This document shows positions 51,524 to 63,158 of a stretch of 64,000 bases of DNA, in pieces. How positions within the stretch are numbered: the stretch's first letter is position 1; each line of letters opens with the position of its first letter. Below the pieces are notes generated by a model that did not search any database, had not been told where the DNA came from, and saw only the letters and a program-made list of their open reading frames with translations. The stretch spans positions 186,001 to 250,000 of the forward strand of contig JAPLFQ010000020.1 of the NCBI GenBank assembly GCA_026390595.1, in the 5' to 3' direction. Both the position numbers and the translations under genes were made by a program. The DNA comes from Ignavibacteriales bacterium. Its GTDB lineage: Bacteria > Bacteroidota > Ignavibacteria > UBA10030.

Positions 51524-53401
51524 TCAGCTGGGCTTGAAAAGCATGCCTGCATCGACATTACCCAACTGAGCCGTCAATTCCTGGTTTCGCTGCATCAACG
51601 CTTGCACATCGGCACCCCGGGCGGAAGCGTCCTTCAGTGCGCGCCGGTTGATTTCAATCTGTGCGTGGAGTTTCCTCTTGACCATCGCGACAATCGCATC
51701 CCGGGCAACCCTCCAGGGATCGACTTCCTCAAAGACCATCTCACTACTCTCCCACCTCTTGCTGATGTCGTACTTGCTCATCACGATGTCGGTCACGAGA
51801 CCCTTGGACACCGGGTCTTCGATTTCATTCACAAACTCCGTTACCGTTCCAGGCCCCTTCTCATCGAACCGGGCGAGAAGAAACTCGATAATCTTCTTGA
51901 ACTGCGGATCGGAGATGTCGTCAACGGTGATGTAGGAAAAAATGAAACCGACCATGTCGGCCTGATGCTCGAGCAGAAGCTTCAGGATGTCGCGCTCTGC
52001 CACGGGAGCTTCTTTCTTGCCGGCAGGTACGCTTCCGGTCTTTGAAGTCTCGGAAGCCGTCTGCAACCGTTGAGCGAAGTCGGGCCGGCTGCTGACCGGA
52101 CGATTTTTGTCGACAGTCCATCGATCCAATTCACGGTAGAGAACAGACTCGTAGATATCGTACTTTGTGGCGACCTCTTTGATATAGAAATTCCGCTTCA
52201 GCTCGTCCTTCATCTTCGCAATCGATTGGACGATGGACCTCACCGCCTGTGCCTTTCCTTCAGGGGTTGAGAAGGCGCCGGCCTTCAGGAATTGTTTTGC
52301 CTTGAAATCGATGAAGGATACTCCCTGATCGAGAAGTTTCCGGAATTCTTTCCCCCCCGATTTCTTCACAAACGAATCAGGGTCTTCCCCTTCCGGCAGC
52401 TGGACGATCGTAACATCCAGGTCCTGCGCAAGGGCGATGTCCATCCCCCGGATTGTCGCGTTGGATCCGGCCGAATCGGCGTCGTACACGAGCGTCAGCT
52501 TCTTGCTATAACGTGAAATGAGTTGAACCTGTTCCTCCGTGAGCGCCGTGCCGCTGGAGGCAACGACATGCTGAATCCCCGCCTGGTAGAGCGAAATCAA
52601 GTCGGCATATCCTTCCACCATCAAGGAATTGTCTTCCGTGCGGATTGCGTCCTTTGAATGGAAGAGGCCGTAGAGGATGCGGCTTTTGTTGTAAATCGGG
52701 GTTTCAGGCGAATTGATGTACTTGCCGAGCGGATCGTCTTCGCGGAGCTTTCTTGCACCGAAGCCCACGACTCTCCCCGTGGTCGTGAAAATCGGGAACA
52801 TTGCCCGGCCTCGGAAATAGTCGTAATCGGTGCCATCCTCCCTCGTCCTGATCAGGCCGGCTTTTTGAAGGTCTTCCCGTTTGAGCCCTTCTTCCTTTGC
52901 CCGGTTGAGGAACCCATCCCACGAATGGAGTGAGTATCCGAGGCCGAACGTCCTGATTGTCTCATCGGTAAACCCGCGTTGATGATAGTACTCGACGGCG
53001 CCGCGCCCTTCATCAGTCTTCGTAAGACTTGTATAGAAATGCAGTCCCGCAAACCGGCAGGCATTATAGAGGCCTTCGATTTCGTTCTGCTGTTCCTGAT
53101 CTGCCTCCGTGAAGGAGATCGTAATTCCCGCCTTCTCTGCGAGCGATCTGACAGCTTCCGTAAAAGAGACTTTTTCAAACTCCATCACAAACGTGAAGAC
53201 GTTTCCCCCCTTCGCGCAGCCGAAGCAGTGAAAGACCTGTTTTTCCGTGCTTACGGTGAACGATGGGGTCTTTTCCTGGTGAAAGGGGCAAAGGCCGACG
53301 AAGTTCTTCCCCCGCTTTTTCAGCCGCACATGCTGCGAAATCACATCAACGATGTCATTTGCGGAGCGTATTTCTTCAATTTTCTCGACGGGAATGCGCA
53401 T
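51524..53401 (-). CDS. dnaG: DNA primase
   Basis: 625 residues from the ATG at 53401 (MRIPVEKIEEIR is the usual DnaG opening). Makes RNA primers for replication. The CHC2 zinc ribbon has Cys38, His41, Cys59 and Cys62 (CPFHQEKTPSF, HCFGCAKGGN). The catalytic core contains FRGRAMFPIF and a Toprim domain (MVEGYADLISLY, then LVYDADSAG near residue 305). The C-terminal 150 residues are the helicase-binding region. There is no Shine-Dalgarno before the ATG and a promoter-like pair ends 10 bases upstream, so the mRNA is probably leaderless. The open frame continues upstream but not as protein-like sequence. Confidence 0.96.
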   Translation of the reverse strand: MRIPVEKIEEIRSANDIVDVISQHVRLKKRGKNFVGLCPFHQEKTPSFTVSTEKQVFHCFGCAKGGNVFTFVMEFEKVSFTEAVRSLAEKAGITISFTEADQEQQNEIEGLYNACRFAGLHFYTSLTKTDEGRGAVEYYHQRGFTDETIRTFGLGYSLHSWDGFLNRAKEEGLKREDLQKAGLIRTREDGTDYDYFRGRAMFPIFTTTGRVVGFGARKLREDDPLGKYINSPETPIYNKSRILYGLFHSKDAIRTEDNSLMVEGYADLISLYQAGIQHVVASSGTALTEEQVQLISRYSKKLTLVYDADSAGSNATIRGMDIALAQDLDVTIVQLPEGEDPDSFVKKSGGKEFRKLLDQGVSFIDFKAKQFLKAGAFSTPEGKAQAVRSIVQSIAKMKDELKRNFYIKEVATKYDIYESVLYRELDRWTVDKNRPVSSRPDFAQRLQTASETSKTGSVPAGKKEAPVAERDILKLLLEHQADMVGFIFSYITVDDISDPQFKKIIEFLLARFDEKGPGTVTEFVNEIEDPVSKGLVTDIVMSKYDISKRWESSEMVFEEVDPWRVARDAIVAMVKRKLHAQIEINRRALKDASARGADVQALMQRNQELTAQLGNVDAGMLFKPS

Positions 53402-53411
53402 AAGCAAGGTC

Positions 53412-53440
53412 AATGTAGCCAAATATGGAAGTACAAGCAA
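53412..53440 (-). promoter_or_regulatory. Candidate promoter giving a leaderless dnaG mRNA
   Basis: On the minus strand TTGCTT, 17-base spacer, TACATT, whose last base is 10 bases before the dnaG ATG. Transcription would start about 0-5 bases before the ATG. Confidence 0.45.
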
Positions 53441-53570
53441 GACGGCCGGATATCGCAGACGCGTGGTACTATCGACGGTGAGCGTGGAAGTGCCACGCAC
53501 TTCACGTGAATCGGAAAGGTAGCCCGCACTCCGGCTTATTCCGGATAAGGGACCATCACCCTTGTTAAAA

Positions 53571-53604
53571 CAAAAACCCTCCTGCTCGTATTGAACAGGA
53601 GGGT
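53571..53604 (-). terminator. Terminator of groESL
   Basis: ACCCTCCTG and CAGGAGGGT form a perfect stem around an 11-nt loop; on the minus strand it is followed by TTTTTGTTTT. It lies 27 bases beyond the groEL stop. Confidence 0.9.
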
Positions 53605-53630
53605 GTTGGAGCACTTCTGGTAATGGGGGG

Positions 53631-55588
<1,958 letters not shown>

Positions 55589-55646
55589 ATGATATACCTC
55601 CTATATAAGATTATGTATTTTAAAGACTTATGGAAGGCACTAAGAA

Positions 55647-55673
55647 TTAGCACTCTATGCTCTTGAGTGCTAA
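55647..55673 (-). promoter_or_regulatory. CIRCE operator (HrcA binding site)
   Basis: TTAGCACTC, nine bases, GAGTGCTAA: an exact match to the CIRCE consensus. It overlaps the predicted transcription start of groESL, so the HrcA repressor (not in this window) should block initiation at normal temperature. Confidence 0.97.
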
Positions 55674-55674
55674 C

Positions 55675-55703
55675 AATATACAACAATCCGAGGTTCCTGT
55701 CAA
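55675..55703 (-). promoter_or_regulatory. groESL sigma-70 promoter
   Basis: On the minus strand a perfect TTGACA (55698-55703), 17-base spacer and TATATT (55675-55680). Transcription would start near 55668 inside CIRCE. The form is E. coli-like, not the TTG/TAnnTTTG form of true Bacteroidetes. Confidence 0.85.
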
Positions 55704-55713
55704 GAGGGAAAAT

Positions 55714-55771
55714 AATGGCCAATTGTCAATGACTAGCGGCCGATGACTGTTAGCCAATGACTGATAGTCAA
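55714..55771. repeat. Degenerate text-like intergenic repeat
   Basis: Near-copies of CAATGACT, GCCGATGACTGTTAG and GCCAATGACTGATAG stand next to one another between the groESL promoter and rsmI. Like the repeats at 6474 and 23946 it lies in an intergenic space beside a promoter; no hairpin or frame is convincing. Confidence 0.55.
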
Positions 55772-55848
55772 AGGCGTTGACGGTAGGTTCGGTGAGGATC
55801 AGGAATTCGGGATGGCAAAAAAGGTGCAAAGAATGGAGCTTTGGGGGG

Positions 55849-56580
55849 CTATTCGGCCTTGAACCCTTCTACGACCAAGACATACTCCCCACGTGTGGGT
55901 TTGGACGTCAGGCTCGCCAGAACGGAGGAGATGGGTCCACGGACGATTTCTTCAAACTTCTTGGTTAGTTCTCTGGCGACGACGACGTTGCGTTCCCCAA
56001 ACGTCACGCGGATCTCTTCGAGCGTTTTCAGTATCCGATGAGGCGATTCATAGAAGATTATGGTTCTGGGCTCAGTGCATAGGATTCCGAGTCTGGTCTT
56101 TCTCCCCTTCTTGACGGGCAGGAAACCCTCGAAAACGAAATGGTCAGTCGGCAGTCCGCTGACGATCAATGCAGATATGAACGCTGATGGACCGGGTATG
56201 GGGATGATCGGTATACCCGACTCCAGAGCAGACCGAACAATGTAGTACGCCGGGTCTGAAACGCCGGGTGTGCCTGCATCGGACACAAGAGCGATCGAAA
56301 TGCCCTGTTGAAGTTTCTCAATCAACTGAGGAGTCCGCTGACGTTCGTTGTAGCTGAAGTAGCTCAGCATCGGCTTGCTGATGGCGTAGTGATCCAGCAG
56401 GATCTTCGTCTTCCGGGTGTCCTCTGCCGCAATGAGGTCGACGGAGCCAAGCACTTTGACCGCGCGATACGTAATGTCGTCGAGGTTGCCGATGGGAGTT
56501 GCGACGAGGTAGAGGGTGCCGGGAGAGACCTGACCATCCGAAGGATCTTTGCGTTCCATCTCAGTCTTCGGAGAATCCAC
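55849..56580 (-). CDS. rsmI: 16S rRNA 2'-O-ribose C1402 methyltransferase
   Basis: 243 residues. GTLYLVATPIGNLDDITYRA is the RsmI N-terminus, AAEDTRKTKILLDHY and LVSDAGTPGVSDPAY are the SAM-binding parts, and FYESPHRILKTLEEI and ARELTKKFEEIVRG are diagnostic. It methylates the 2'-hydroxyl of C1402 in the decoding centre. A hydrophilic N-terminal extension of about 20 residues precedes the core. It follows nadE by 104 bases. Confidence 0.95.
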   Translation of the reverse strand: MDSPKTEMERKDPSDGQVSPGTLYLVATPIGNLDDITYRAVKVLGSVDLIAAEDTRKTKILLDHYAISKPMLSYFSYNERQRTPQLIEKLQQGISIALVSDAGTPGVSDPAYYIVRSALESGIPIIPIPGPSAFISALIVSGLPTDHFVFEGFLPVKKGRKTRLGILCTEPRTIIFYESPHRILKTLEEIRVTFGERNVVVARELTKKFEEIVRGPISSVLASLTSKPTRGEYVLVVEGFKAE

Positions 56581-56684
56581 TGCGCCTCCTCAAACAATTG
56601 TGTTCGTAATTCATCACGCGGACGGGTTTGCTACCGTGGAGCCCTTCGAAAGAGCGGGACAGACAGAAGGGACCTTCGGAAGGC

Positions 56685-57530
56685 CTAGATTCCCCAATCG
56701 CGAGCGTACCTGAAATCAACATTCACCGTCCGATACGAAACTTTTGCAATCACGGGCGGCCTGCGCTTGAATTGATTCTTCCGGATCATTCCCTTCACAC
56801 GACCGACAAAATCGGGGGCGAATCCCAGTTTCTGAAGCTCCTCATCATTCCGCCGTTCATCAACGAGACGGAACAACAGCGAATCGAGTTGCGCATAGCT
56901 GCACCCGAGTTCGTCTTCATCCGATTGCCCCTCCCACAAATCCGCCGTGGGGGTCTTCTCCACGATGTTCTGCGGAACACCAAGTTCGCCGGCGAGCTGC
57001 CACACCTGCGTCTTGTACAAATCGCCGAGAGGATTGATGGCTGAAGCGGTATCACCGAAGAGAGTCCCGTATCCAACCATGATTTCCGTCTTATTGCTCG
57101 TGCCGATGACGAGTGCACCTTCCCTGGCCGAAATATCGTAGAGAGCGATCATGCGCATGCGCGCCATCACGTTTCCCCGGCGGACCCTGTCTGTCACCTT
57201 CCAGGCCTCACAATACGCATCGACCATCGCCGAAATATCAATAGTCTCGGACCGGATTCCCAGCTTGTCAATCACGGTCCGTGCGTCTTCGACGCTCTTC
57301 GAGCTGCTTGAACGGTATGGCATCAACACAGCCATGGTGTTCTCGTTTCCCAATGCTTCAGCCGTGAGAAAGGTGCTGACGGCGGAGTCGACTCCGCCGG
57401 AGAGTCCGATGACTCCCCGGTGGAATCCGGCGTTCTTTGTTTCATCACGCAAGAACTTCGTAAGGAGATCTCTCACTATCGCGGCATTCAGAGAGAGCCC
57501 GTTTGTTGATTCTGGTAGGTTGGTTTCCAC
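56685..57530 (-). CDS. nadE: NAD+ synthase, ammonia-dependent form
   Basis: 281 residues from a GTG at 57530 with GAAGGCGG 5-6 nt upstream; a TTG at 57563 directly after the preceding stop would add 11 residues. Makes NAD+ from deamido-NAD+, ATP and ammonia. The PP-loop GLSGGVDSA (about 42-50) and the substrate parts MPYRSSSSKSVEDA, GTSNKTEIMVGYGT and FGDTASAINPLGDLYKT are all family signatures. There is no glutaminase domain, so ammonia must be supplied. With pncA and pncB at 36.7-38.7 kb it supports nicotinate salvage. Confidence 0.93.
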   Translation of the reverse strand: METNLPESTNGLSLNAAIVRDLLTKFLRDETKNAGFHRGVIGLSGGVDSAVSTFLTAEALGNENTMAVLMPYRSSSSKSVEDARTVIDKLGIRSETIDISAMVDAYCEAWKVTDRVRRGNVMARMRMIALYDISAREGALVIGTSNKTEIMVGYGTLFGDTASAINPLGDLYKTQVWQLAGELGVPQNIVEKTPTADLWEGQSDEDELGCSYAQLDSLLFRLVDERRNDEELQKLGFAPDFVGRVKGMIRKNQFKRRPPVIAKVSYRTVNVDFRYARDWGI

Positions 57531-57559
57531 GACACCGCCTTCGAAAGTTCCTGAGTGCC

Positions 57560-58999
57560 TCAATTACCCTGATTGATCTCAATCAGCGCCTGATGGATGA
57601 TGTGAAGTCCATCGTCGATTTCCTTCTTTGAAACGTTCAATGGCGGCCGGAATCGAATTGACCGATCGCCGCATCCGATGAGGATGAGCCCCTCCTCGTA
57701 GGCCTTGGCACGGAGCTGATCTCTGTTTTGAGCTTCATCGAGATCGATCGCGCAGAGGAGACCGCGGCCACGGGCATTCGACACCAATCCGGGGAATTCC
57801 TGCTGCAGAGCTTCCAGTTTCCCGATAAGGTGGGTTCCCACGTCGAAGGAGTTCTGCACCAGCTTCTCCTCGTGAATGATCTCCAGGATTCGCTGAAAAC
57901 GGACCATATCGACCAGGTTTCCGCCGAATGTGGAATTGATCCTGCTTGGCTTGTGAAAAACATTTTCGAGAACGTCATCAATCCGCTTGCTGCACATGAA
58001 GCCGCAAATCTGCGTCTTCTTGCCGAACGACATCAGGTCGGGCTTCACGAAATACTCGTGCGCCCACATTTTTCCTGTGATGCCCATCCCCGTCTGCACT
58101 TCATCGAAAACGAGGAGGATGTCACTCTCGTCACAAATTGTCCGGAGCTGAACGAAGAACTCCTTCCTGAAGTGATTGTCTCCCCCTTCGCACTGAATCG
58201 GCTCGATGATCATCGCCGCGATATCGTCGGGATTGTTGATGATCGCCTGCTTGATCTGCTGGATCGCAACAGCCTCCGCCTTGTGGACATGAGCGAGGTG
58301 TTCCTTGTTCAGCGGGAATTCGATCACCGGGTTGTGGATGCGGGGCCAGCGGAATTTTGGGAAGTAGTTGGTCTTCGTCGGATCTGTGTTGGTGAGCGAG
58401 AGCGTATAGCCGCTGCGGCCATGGAAGGCTCTGCGGAAATGAATTACCTGGCGGCCGCGTTCCTCTGTGTATCCTTTGATGAAGTTTTTGCGAACCTTCC
58501 AGTCGAACGCGGTCTTGAGCGCATTCTCGACGGCGAGAGCCCCTCCGTCGACAAAAAAGAGATACGGAAGATAGTCGGGCTTCGCGATCCGTCCGAACGT
58601 CTCCACGAACTCGGCCATCTCGACCGTATAGGCATCCGAATTCGACACCTTGTTCACTGCGATGTAGCCGAGTTTCTCCAGGAATTCCGGTGACGTGAGT
58701 TTCGGATGGTTCAATCCCACCGAACCGGAAGCGAAGAACGTGAAGAAATCGAGGTATCGCTTGTTGTATCTCGAATCGAAGAGATAGGATCCCTGGCTTC
58801 GCTTGAGATCGACGATGAGATCGAAGCCATCGACCAGCATGTGTTTCGCCAGAGTGGTGTGAACTTCGTTCGGAGATACTTTAATCGGGTTCCTGGTCGT
58901 AGGCTTTTCCTCGTTCAGCATGGAGTCGGCTTGTTCCGGTGCGGCAGCCTGATTCCCGGTCACTGCCCGTTCAGGATTCGCAGTCAATGTGTCCATCAT
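57560..58999 (-). CDS. lat: L-lysine 6-aminotransferase (PLP)
   Basis: 479 residues. Class III aminotransferase: FFVDGGALAVENALKTAFDWK, FHGRSGYTLSLTNTDP, LVFDEVQTGMGITGKMWA and the PLP lysine in DLMSFGKKTQICG (near residue 320), which are characteristic of lysine epsilon-aminotransferases, including their DGG in place of SGS. Product: 2-aminoadipate 6-semialdehyde. The neighbouring aldehyde dehydrogenase gene 122 bases upstream would oxidise that product to 2-aminoadipate. A hydrophilic extension of about 35 residues precedes the core. The stop TAA is followed at once by nadE. Confidence 0.87.
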   Translation of the reverse strand: MMDTLTANPERAVTGNQAAAPEQADSMLNEEKPTTRNPIKVSPNEVHTTLAKHMLVDGFDLIVDLKRSQGSYLFDSRYNKRYLDFFTFFASGSVGLNHPKLTSPEFLEKLGYIAVNKVSNSDAYTVEMAEFVETFGRIAKPDYLPYLFFVDGGALAVENALKTAFDWKVRKNFIKGYTEERGRQVIHFRRAFHGRSGYTLSLTNTDPTKTNYFPKFRWPRIHNPVIEFPLNKEHLAHVHKAEAVAIQQIKQAIINNPDDIAAMIIEPIQCEGGDNHFRKEFFVQLRTICDESDILLVFDEVQTGMGITGKMWAHEYFVKPDLMSFGKKTQICGFMCSKRIDDVLENVFHKPSRINSTFGGNLVDMVRFQRILEIIHEEKLVQNSFDVGTHLIGKLEALQQEFPGLVSNARGRGLLCAIDLDEAQNRDQLRAKAYEEGLILIGCGDRSIRFRPPLNVSKKEIDDGLHIIHQALIEINQGN

Positions 59000-59121
59000 A
59001 TATCACCATGGGGTTCTGTTCGGTTGTGGTTGTCGTGAGTTGACGCATCGATCCCCACAAGAATTCAGAAGAACTCCTGGTGCTCGTACATCGAAAGGAT
59101 GTATGGACGACCGCTCATGTG

Positions 59122-60615
59122 CTACTTCTCTACGTTGTCGATCTGTGCCCGCTGGAGCGTTCCGCTGTAGTCAACGTACACAGTCTTCCATTCGCTGAAG
59201 AACTCGTACACAGTCCAGCCCCCCTCGCGGTGACCGTTGCCGGTCTCCTTGACGCCTCCGAACGGCATGTGCGCTTCTGCGCCGATCGTCGGGCTGTTCA
59301 CATAAGTGATACCGGCCTTGATGTCCCGGATTGCCATGTATGCGTTGTTGATGTTTTGCGTATAGATCGAGGAGGAAAGACCGTACGAAGTGTTGTTCGA
59401 CACTTCGATTGCCTCGGAGAGAGATTTCACCTTGATCACCGAGAGCACGGGCCCAAAGATCTCCTCTTTGGCAACGCGCATAGCAGGCTTCACGTCGCCG
59501 AGCACAGTCGGTTCGTAGAACCATCCCCCGGCAAGGCCATCGCCCTGGGCCGCCTTGCCGCCGCAAAGGAGTTTGGCGCCTTCGCCTGTGCCGATCTTCA
59601 CGTATTGATCGACTGTTTCGCGCTGCTTCTTGTTGACACATGGGCCAACATCGACATTGTCCTTCAACCCATCGCCGACACGCAGTTTCTTCGCGTGGTC
59701 CACCACCATGGATACGAATTTGTCGTACACTGTTTCGTGAATGATCAGGCGGCTCGTCGCTGTGCAGCGCTGACCGGTAGTGCCGAATGCTCCCCACAGC
59801 ACCCCTTCGAGCGCGAGGTCCAGGTTTGCGTCGTCCATCACGATCTGGGCATTCTTGCCTCCGAGCTCGAGAGATACCCGTTTCAGCGTCTTGCTGGCGA
59901 TTTCAGAGATCTTCTTTCCAACGCTCGTTGACCCCGTAAAGCTTACCAGGTCCACGTCTGGATGCTCAACGAGCGCAAGGCCAACTTCCGACCCGCCGCC
60001 ATGGACGATGTTGATGACACCAGGCGGGACGCCGGCTTCGAGGAGGATTTCCACGAGCGTTGTCGCCGTGGCAGGCGTATCGGAGGCAGCTTTGAAGACA
60101 ACCGTATTGCCGCAGACGAGGGCCGGAAAGATCTTCCACGTCGGGATCGCCATCGGAAAATTCCAGGGAGTGATGATTGCAGCCACGCCGACGGGCACAC
60201 GCATCGCCATATTGAACTTGTTGGGCAATTCAGAGGGCACGGTATGGCCGAAGAGTCGTCGTCCTTCCGACGCAGCGTAATACGCCGTGTCGATACCTTC
60301 CTGTACGTCGCCGCGTGTCTCGAGAAGGACTTTCCCCATTTCCCGCGTCATCTGTTTTGCGATCTCATCCTTCCGGGCCGTCATGATATCACCCACCTTT
60401 TTGAGGATATCACCGCGCTTGGGGGCAGGCACCAGCCGCCACGATTCAAATGCCCGACGCGCCGCTTTCACAGCTGCGTCGACTTCTTCCTTGCCCGACA
60501 ACGGAAACGTTCCAACCAACTCGTCCCAGTTCGCTGGATTGCGATTTTCAAATGTCTTGCCGGATTTTGCGTCGACCCACTTCCCGTCGATATAGTTCTG
60601 AAAAGTCTTAGACAT
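59122..60615 (-). CDS. NAD(P)-dependent aldehyde dehydrogenase, probably 2-aminoadipate semialdehyde dehydrogenase
   Basis: 497 residues. Catalytic Glu250 (LELGGKN) and Cys284 (GQRCTAT) are present with the cofactor part ITPWNFPMAIPTWKIFPAL and FTGSTSVGKKI. The C-terminal MPFGGVKETGNGHREGG followed by EFFSEWKTVYVDYSG is of the type seen in aldehyde dehydrogenases of amine and amino-acid pathways. Next to lysine 6-aminotransferase, the natural substrate would be 2-aminoadipate 6-semialdehyde (or its cyclic piperideine form). Other aldehydes cannot be excluded. It follows purB by 15 bases on the same strand. Confidence 0.83.
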   Translation of the reverse strand: MSKTFQNYIDGKWVDAKSGKTFENRNPANWDELVGTFPLSGKEEVDAAVKAARRAFESWRLVPAPKRGDILKKVGDIMTARKDEIAKQMTREMGKVLLETRGDVQEGIDTAYYAASEGRRLFGHTVPSELPNKFNMAMRVPVGVAAIITPWNFPMAIPTWKIFPALVCGNTVVFKAASDTPATATTLVEILLEAGVPPGVINIVHGGGSEVGLALVEHPDVDLVSFTGSTSVGKKISEIASKTLKRVSLELGGKNAQIVMDDANLDLALEGVLWGAFGTTGQRCTATSRLIIHETVYDKFVSMVVDHAKKLRVGDGLKDNVDVGPCVNKKQRETVDQYVKIGTGEGAKLLCGGKAAQGDGLAGGWFYEPTVLGDVKPAMRVAKEEIFGPVLSVIKVKSLSEAIEVSNNTSYGLSSSIYTQNINNAYMAIRDIKAGITYVNSPTIGAEAHMPFGGVKETGNGHREGGWTVYEFFSEWKTVYVDYSGTLQRAQIDNVEK

Positions 60616-60630
60616 TGGATAGCTCCGCTT

Positions 60631-61926
60631 TCATTCTAGTCCTACCTGGTGAAATATGTAATCAACATTCTTGAGACACCGCGTTGGATCGAAGAGCCGG
60701 TCCAATTCCTCGCTCGAAACGAATTTCCGCACATCTTCCCGTTCTTCGAGAAGGCTCCGAAAGCTCTGTTTGTTCTTCCAGACCTTCATCGCTTCTTCCT
60801 GCACGATGCGGTACGCATCCTCCCGCTTCATGCCCGCCTTCGTCATGGCCAGCAGCGCTTCCTGCGAAAATATGAGGCCATGCGTTCTTTCGAGATTGGC
60901 CTTCATGTTCTCGGGATAGACGAGCAACTGGTCTACGATCTTGGTGAACTGGACAAGCATGTAGTCCAGCAGAATGCAGCTGTCGGGGACAATGACCCGT
61001 TCCACCGACGAATGGGTGATGTCCCGCTCGTGCCAGAGCGCAACGTTTTCGAGCGCCGCCACGGCGTTGCCGCGAAGGACGCGTGACAGACCGGCGACGC
61101 GCTCACACGTAATCGGGTTCCTCTTGTGCGGCATCGCCGAGGAGCCCTTCTGCCCTTTCGAGAAAAACTCCTCTGCTTCCAGCACTTCGGTTTTCTGGAG
61201 GTGGCGGATTTCGGTGGCGAATTTTTCGAGCGAGCTTCCGCACAACGCCAGCGTATTCATGAACTCAGCGTGCCGGTCACGCTGGAGAACCTGCGTCGAA
61301 ATAGGAGCCGGCTTCAGGCCAAGTTTCGCGCACACGTGCCGCTCAACGGACGGATCCAGATGCGCATAAGTGCCCACAGCTCCCGAAATCTGCCCGACGG
61401 CAACGGCTTCGCGCGCGCGCTTCATCCGCTCGATGTTCCGGACTGTCTCCGCATACCAAAGAGCCAGTTTGAGCCCGAATGTTGTCGGTTCAGCGTGGAT
61501 TCCATGCGTTCGTCCGATCATCAGCGTGGTCTTGAACTCTTTCGCCCGCCGCGCCAGAACTGTTTTGAGCGATTCCAGGTCCTGGAGGATCAGGTCAGCC
61601 GATTGCGTCATCTGAACGGCCAACGCAGTATCCAGCACGTCCGACGACGTCATACCCAGATGGATATACCTCGATTCGGGTCCGACATACTCACCGACAT
61701 TTGTGAGGAACGCGATGACGTCGTGCTTGACTTCTTCCTCGATCTGAAGAACCTTCTGGACATTGAAATTCGCCTTCGACCGTATCACACCAACAGCTTC
61801 TCTCGGAACCACCCCAAGTTCAGCCTGAGCCTCGCATGCCAGGACCTCGATCTCGAGCCAGATACGGAACCTGTTCTCATCTTCCCACAACGTGCCCATT
61901 TCCGGGCGGGTGTAGCGTGCTATCAC
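60631..61926 (-). CDS. purB: Adenylosuccinate lyase
   Basis: 431 residues. Cleaves adenylosuccinate and SAICAR in purine synthesis. The signature [19 protein letters not shown] (near residue 265) holds the catalytic Ser loop; [18 protein letters not shown] and [18 protein letters not shown] hold the His residues. The length and the C-terminal helices are normal. It lies 14 bases after htrA and 15 before the aldehyde dehydrogenase, so it is part of a tight run that begins with the PlsY-like gene. Confidence 0.95.
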   Translation of the reverse strand: MIARYTRPEMGTLWEDENRFRIWLEIEVLACEAQAELGVVPREAVGVIRSKANFNVQKVLQIEEEVKHDVIAFLTNVGEYVGPESRYIHLGMTSSDVLDTALAVQMTQSADLILQDLESLKTVLARRAKEFKTTLMIGRTHGIHAEPTTFGLKLALWYAETVRNIERMKRAREAVAVGQISGAVGTYAHLDPSVERHVCAKLGLKPAPISTQVLQRDRHAEFMNTLALCGSSLEKFATEIRHLQKTEVLEAEEFFSKGQKGSSAMPHKRNPITCERVAGLSRVLRGNAVAALENVALWHERDITHSSVERVIVPDSCILLDYMLVQFTKIVDQLLVYPENMKANLERTHGLIFSQEALLAMTKAGMKREDAYRIVQEEAMKVWKNKQSFRSLLEEREDVRKFVSSEELDRLFDPTRCLKNVDYIFHQVGLE

Positions 61927-61940
61927 GTTCGGCCTTTGGT

Positions 61941-63143
61941 CTATGGTTTCTTTGTCAATTTCAGATCGAGAGTAATCATCTTCTTTTCGCGGAAAACCTT
62001 GAGCTTCAACATGTCCCCCGCGCTGGCGTCAGAAAGGATTGAAGAGAAATCGTCCGCGTTGTTGACCTTCATCCCGTTTGTCTCCAGGATAATATCTCCT
62101 ACGCGGAGATCGGTCTTTTCCGCCGGCCCTCCTTTTGCCACGTCGCTCACGATAATTCCTTTGACTTCGGTCATCCCGAAATACCGTGCGACGCGGGCAT
62201 CCACTTCCTGCGCTTCGAACCCGGTGTAGATATCGCGCGTGACCTGCCCCTTTTTCCGAAGATCGGCCACGATTTTCTTGACCTTGTTTACGGGGATGGC
62301 GAATCCATAACCAACAAATGCCTGGCTCACGCCGCCCGTGAAGATGAGCGTGTTGATGCCCACGACATCGCCATTGCTGTTTACGAGCGGTCCGCCGCTG
62401 TTACCTCCGTTGATAGCGGCATCGGTTTCGATCATATCCCGGTACACGGCATTGCCCTGCCTGCCAAGATTCATGCCAACGGAACTGATGACTCCCACAG
62501 TGACAGTCGGCTTGTCATTGATCTCGAACAATCCGAAAGGGTTGCCAAGCGCAATCGCCCACTCGCCGATGACGATGTCATCAGAGGTGCCGAGGTTGGC
62601 GAACGCAAGATCGGTGCCTTCAACCTTCAGGAGCGCGATGTCGCTCACCGGATCGGCACCGACGAGTTTGGCCTTCAATTTCTTCCCGCCGACAAACGTC
62701 ACGGTGATTTCCTTGGCGTTTCCGGCAACATGGTAGTTTGTAACAATATAGCCGTCCGGTGAGATAATGACTCCTGAGCCGAGGTTCTGAACTTTGTATG
62801 GCTGGGGATTGACGAACTGCCGGAAAAACGGATCATTGCCGAAGAACTGTCTCAGGAATGGATCGACTTGCTGCTCGTGGACTTCCGTCACGTTGATACC
62901 GACGGTCGCCGGACTCACCTTCGCGATGGCGCGCGTGATGGCGTTCCTGCGTGAGCCTCCGAGCTGATCCTGCTCGCTGCCTGACTTGTCCTGAACGCGG
63001 ACTGTCGTCGGAAAGGCAGCGTCAAATGCCGCGTCCGTCTCCCGGGAAGCAGCGGAAGAGGGCTTTATCGTGTAGCCGATTCCGATTCCAATCGCCAGGG
63101 GAATCACCAACACGAACGAGAGTACGAGGAAGTTCTTCTTCAT
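61941..63143 (-). CDS. HtrA/DegP-type serine protease with one PDZ domain
   Basis: 400 residues. An N-terminal hydrophobic helix (5-25) is a membrane anchor or signal. The trypsin-like triad is His138 (IVTNYHVAG), Asp168 (VSDIALLKV) and Ser249 ([12 protein letters not shown]). A single PDZ domain lies at about 295-395 ([38 protein letters not shown]). One PDZ domain resembles DegS or HtrA of the periplasm, which cuts misfolded or regulatory proteins. A linker rich in Gln and Asp precedes the protease part. It follows plsY by 15 bases. Confidence 0.94.
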   Translation of the reverse strand: MKKNFLVLSFVLVIPLAIGIGIGYTIKPSSAASRETDAAFDAAFPTTVRVQDKSGSEQDQLGGSRRNAITRAIAKVSPATVGINVTEVHEQQVDPFLRQFFGNDPFFRQFVNPQPYKVQNLGSGVIISPDGYIVTNYHVAGNAKEITVTFVGGKKLKAKLVGADPVSDIALLKVEGTDLAFANLGTSDDIVIGEWAIALGNPFGLFEINDKPTVTVGVISSVGMNLGRQGNAVYRDMIETDAAINGGNSGGPLVNSNGDVVGINTLIFTGGVSQAFVGYGFAIPVNKVKKIVADLRKKGQVTRDIYTGFEAQEVDARVARYFGMTEVKGIIVSDVAKGGPAEKTDLRVGDIILETNGMKVNNADDFSSILSDASAGDMLKLKVFREKKMITLDLKLTKKP

Positions 63144-63158
63144 GGAAATCCAAGAACG

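Noticed and set aside
57728-58693. Plus-strand open frame of 321 codons
   Set aside because: Mirror frame of lysine 6-aminotransferase; high GC codon positions of the real gene keep it open.
61126-62229. Plus-strand open frame of 367 codons
   Set aside because: Runs opposite purB and htrA, both certain; protein has no family features.
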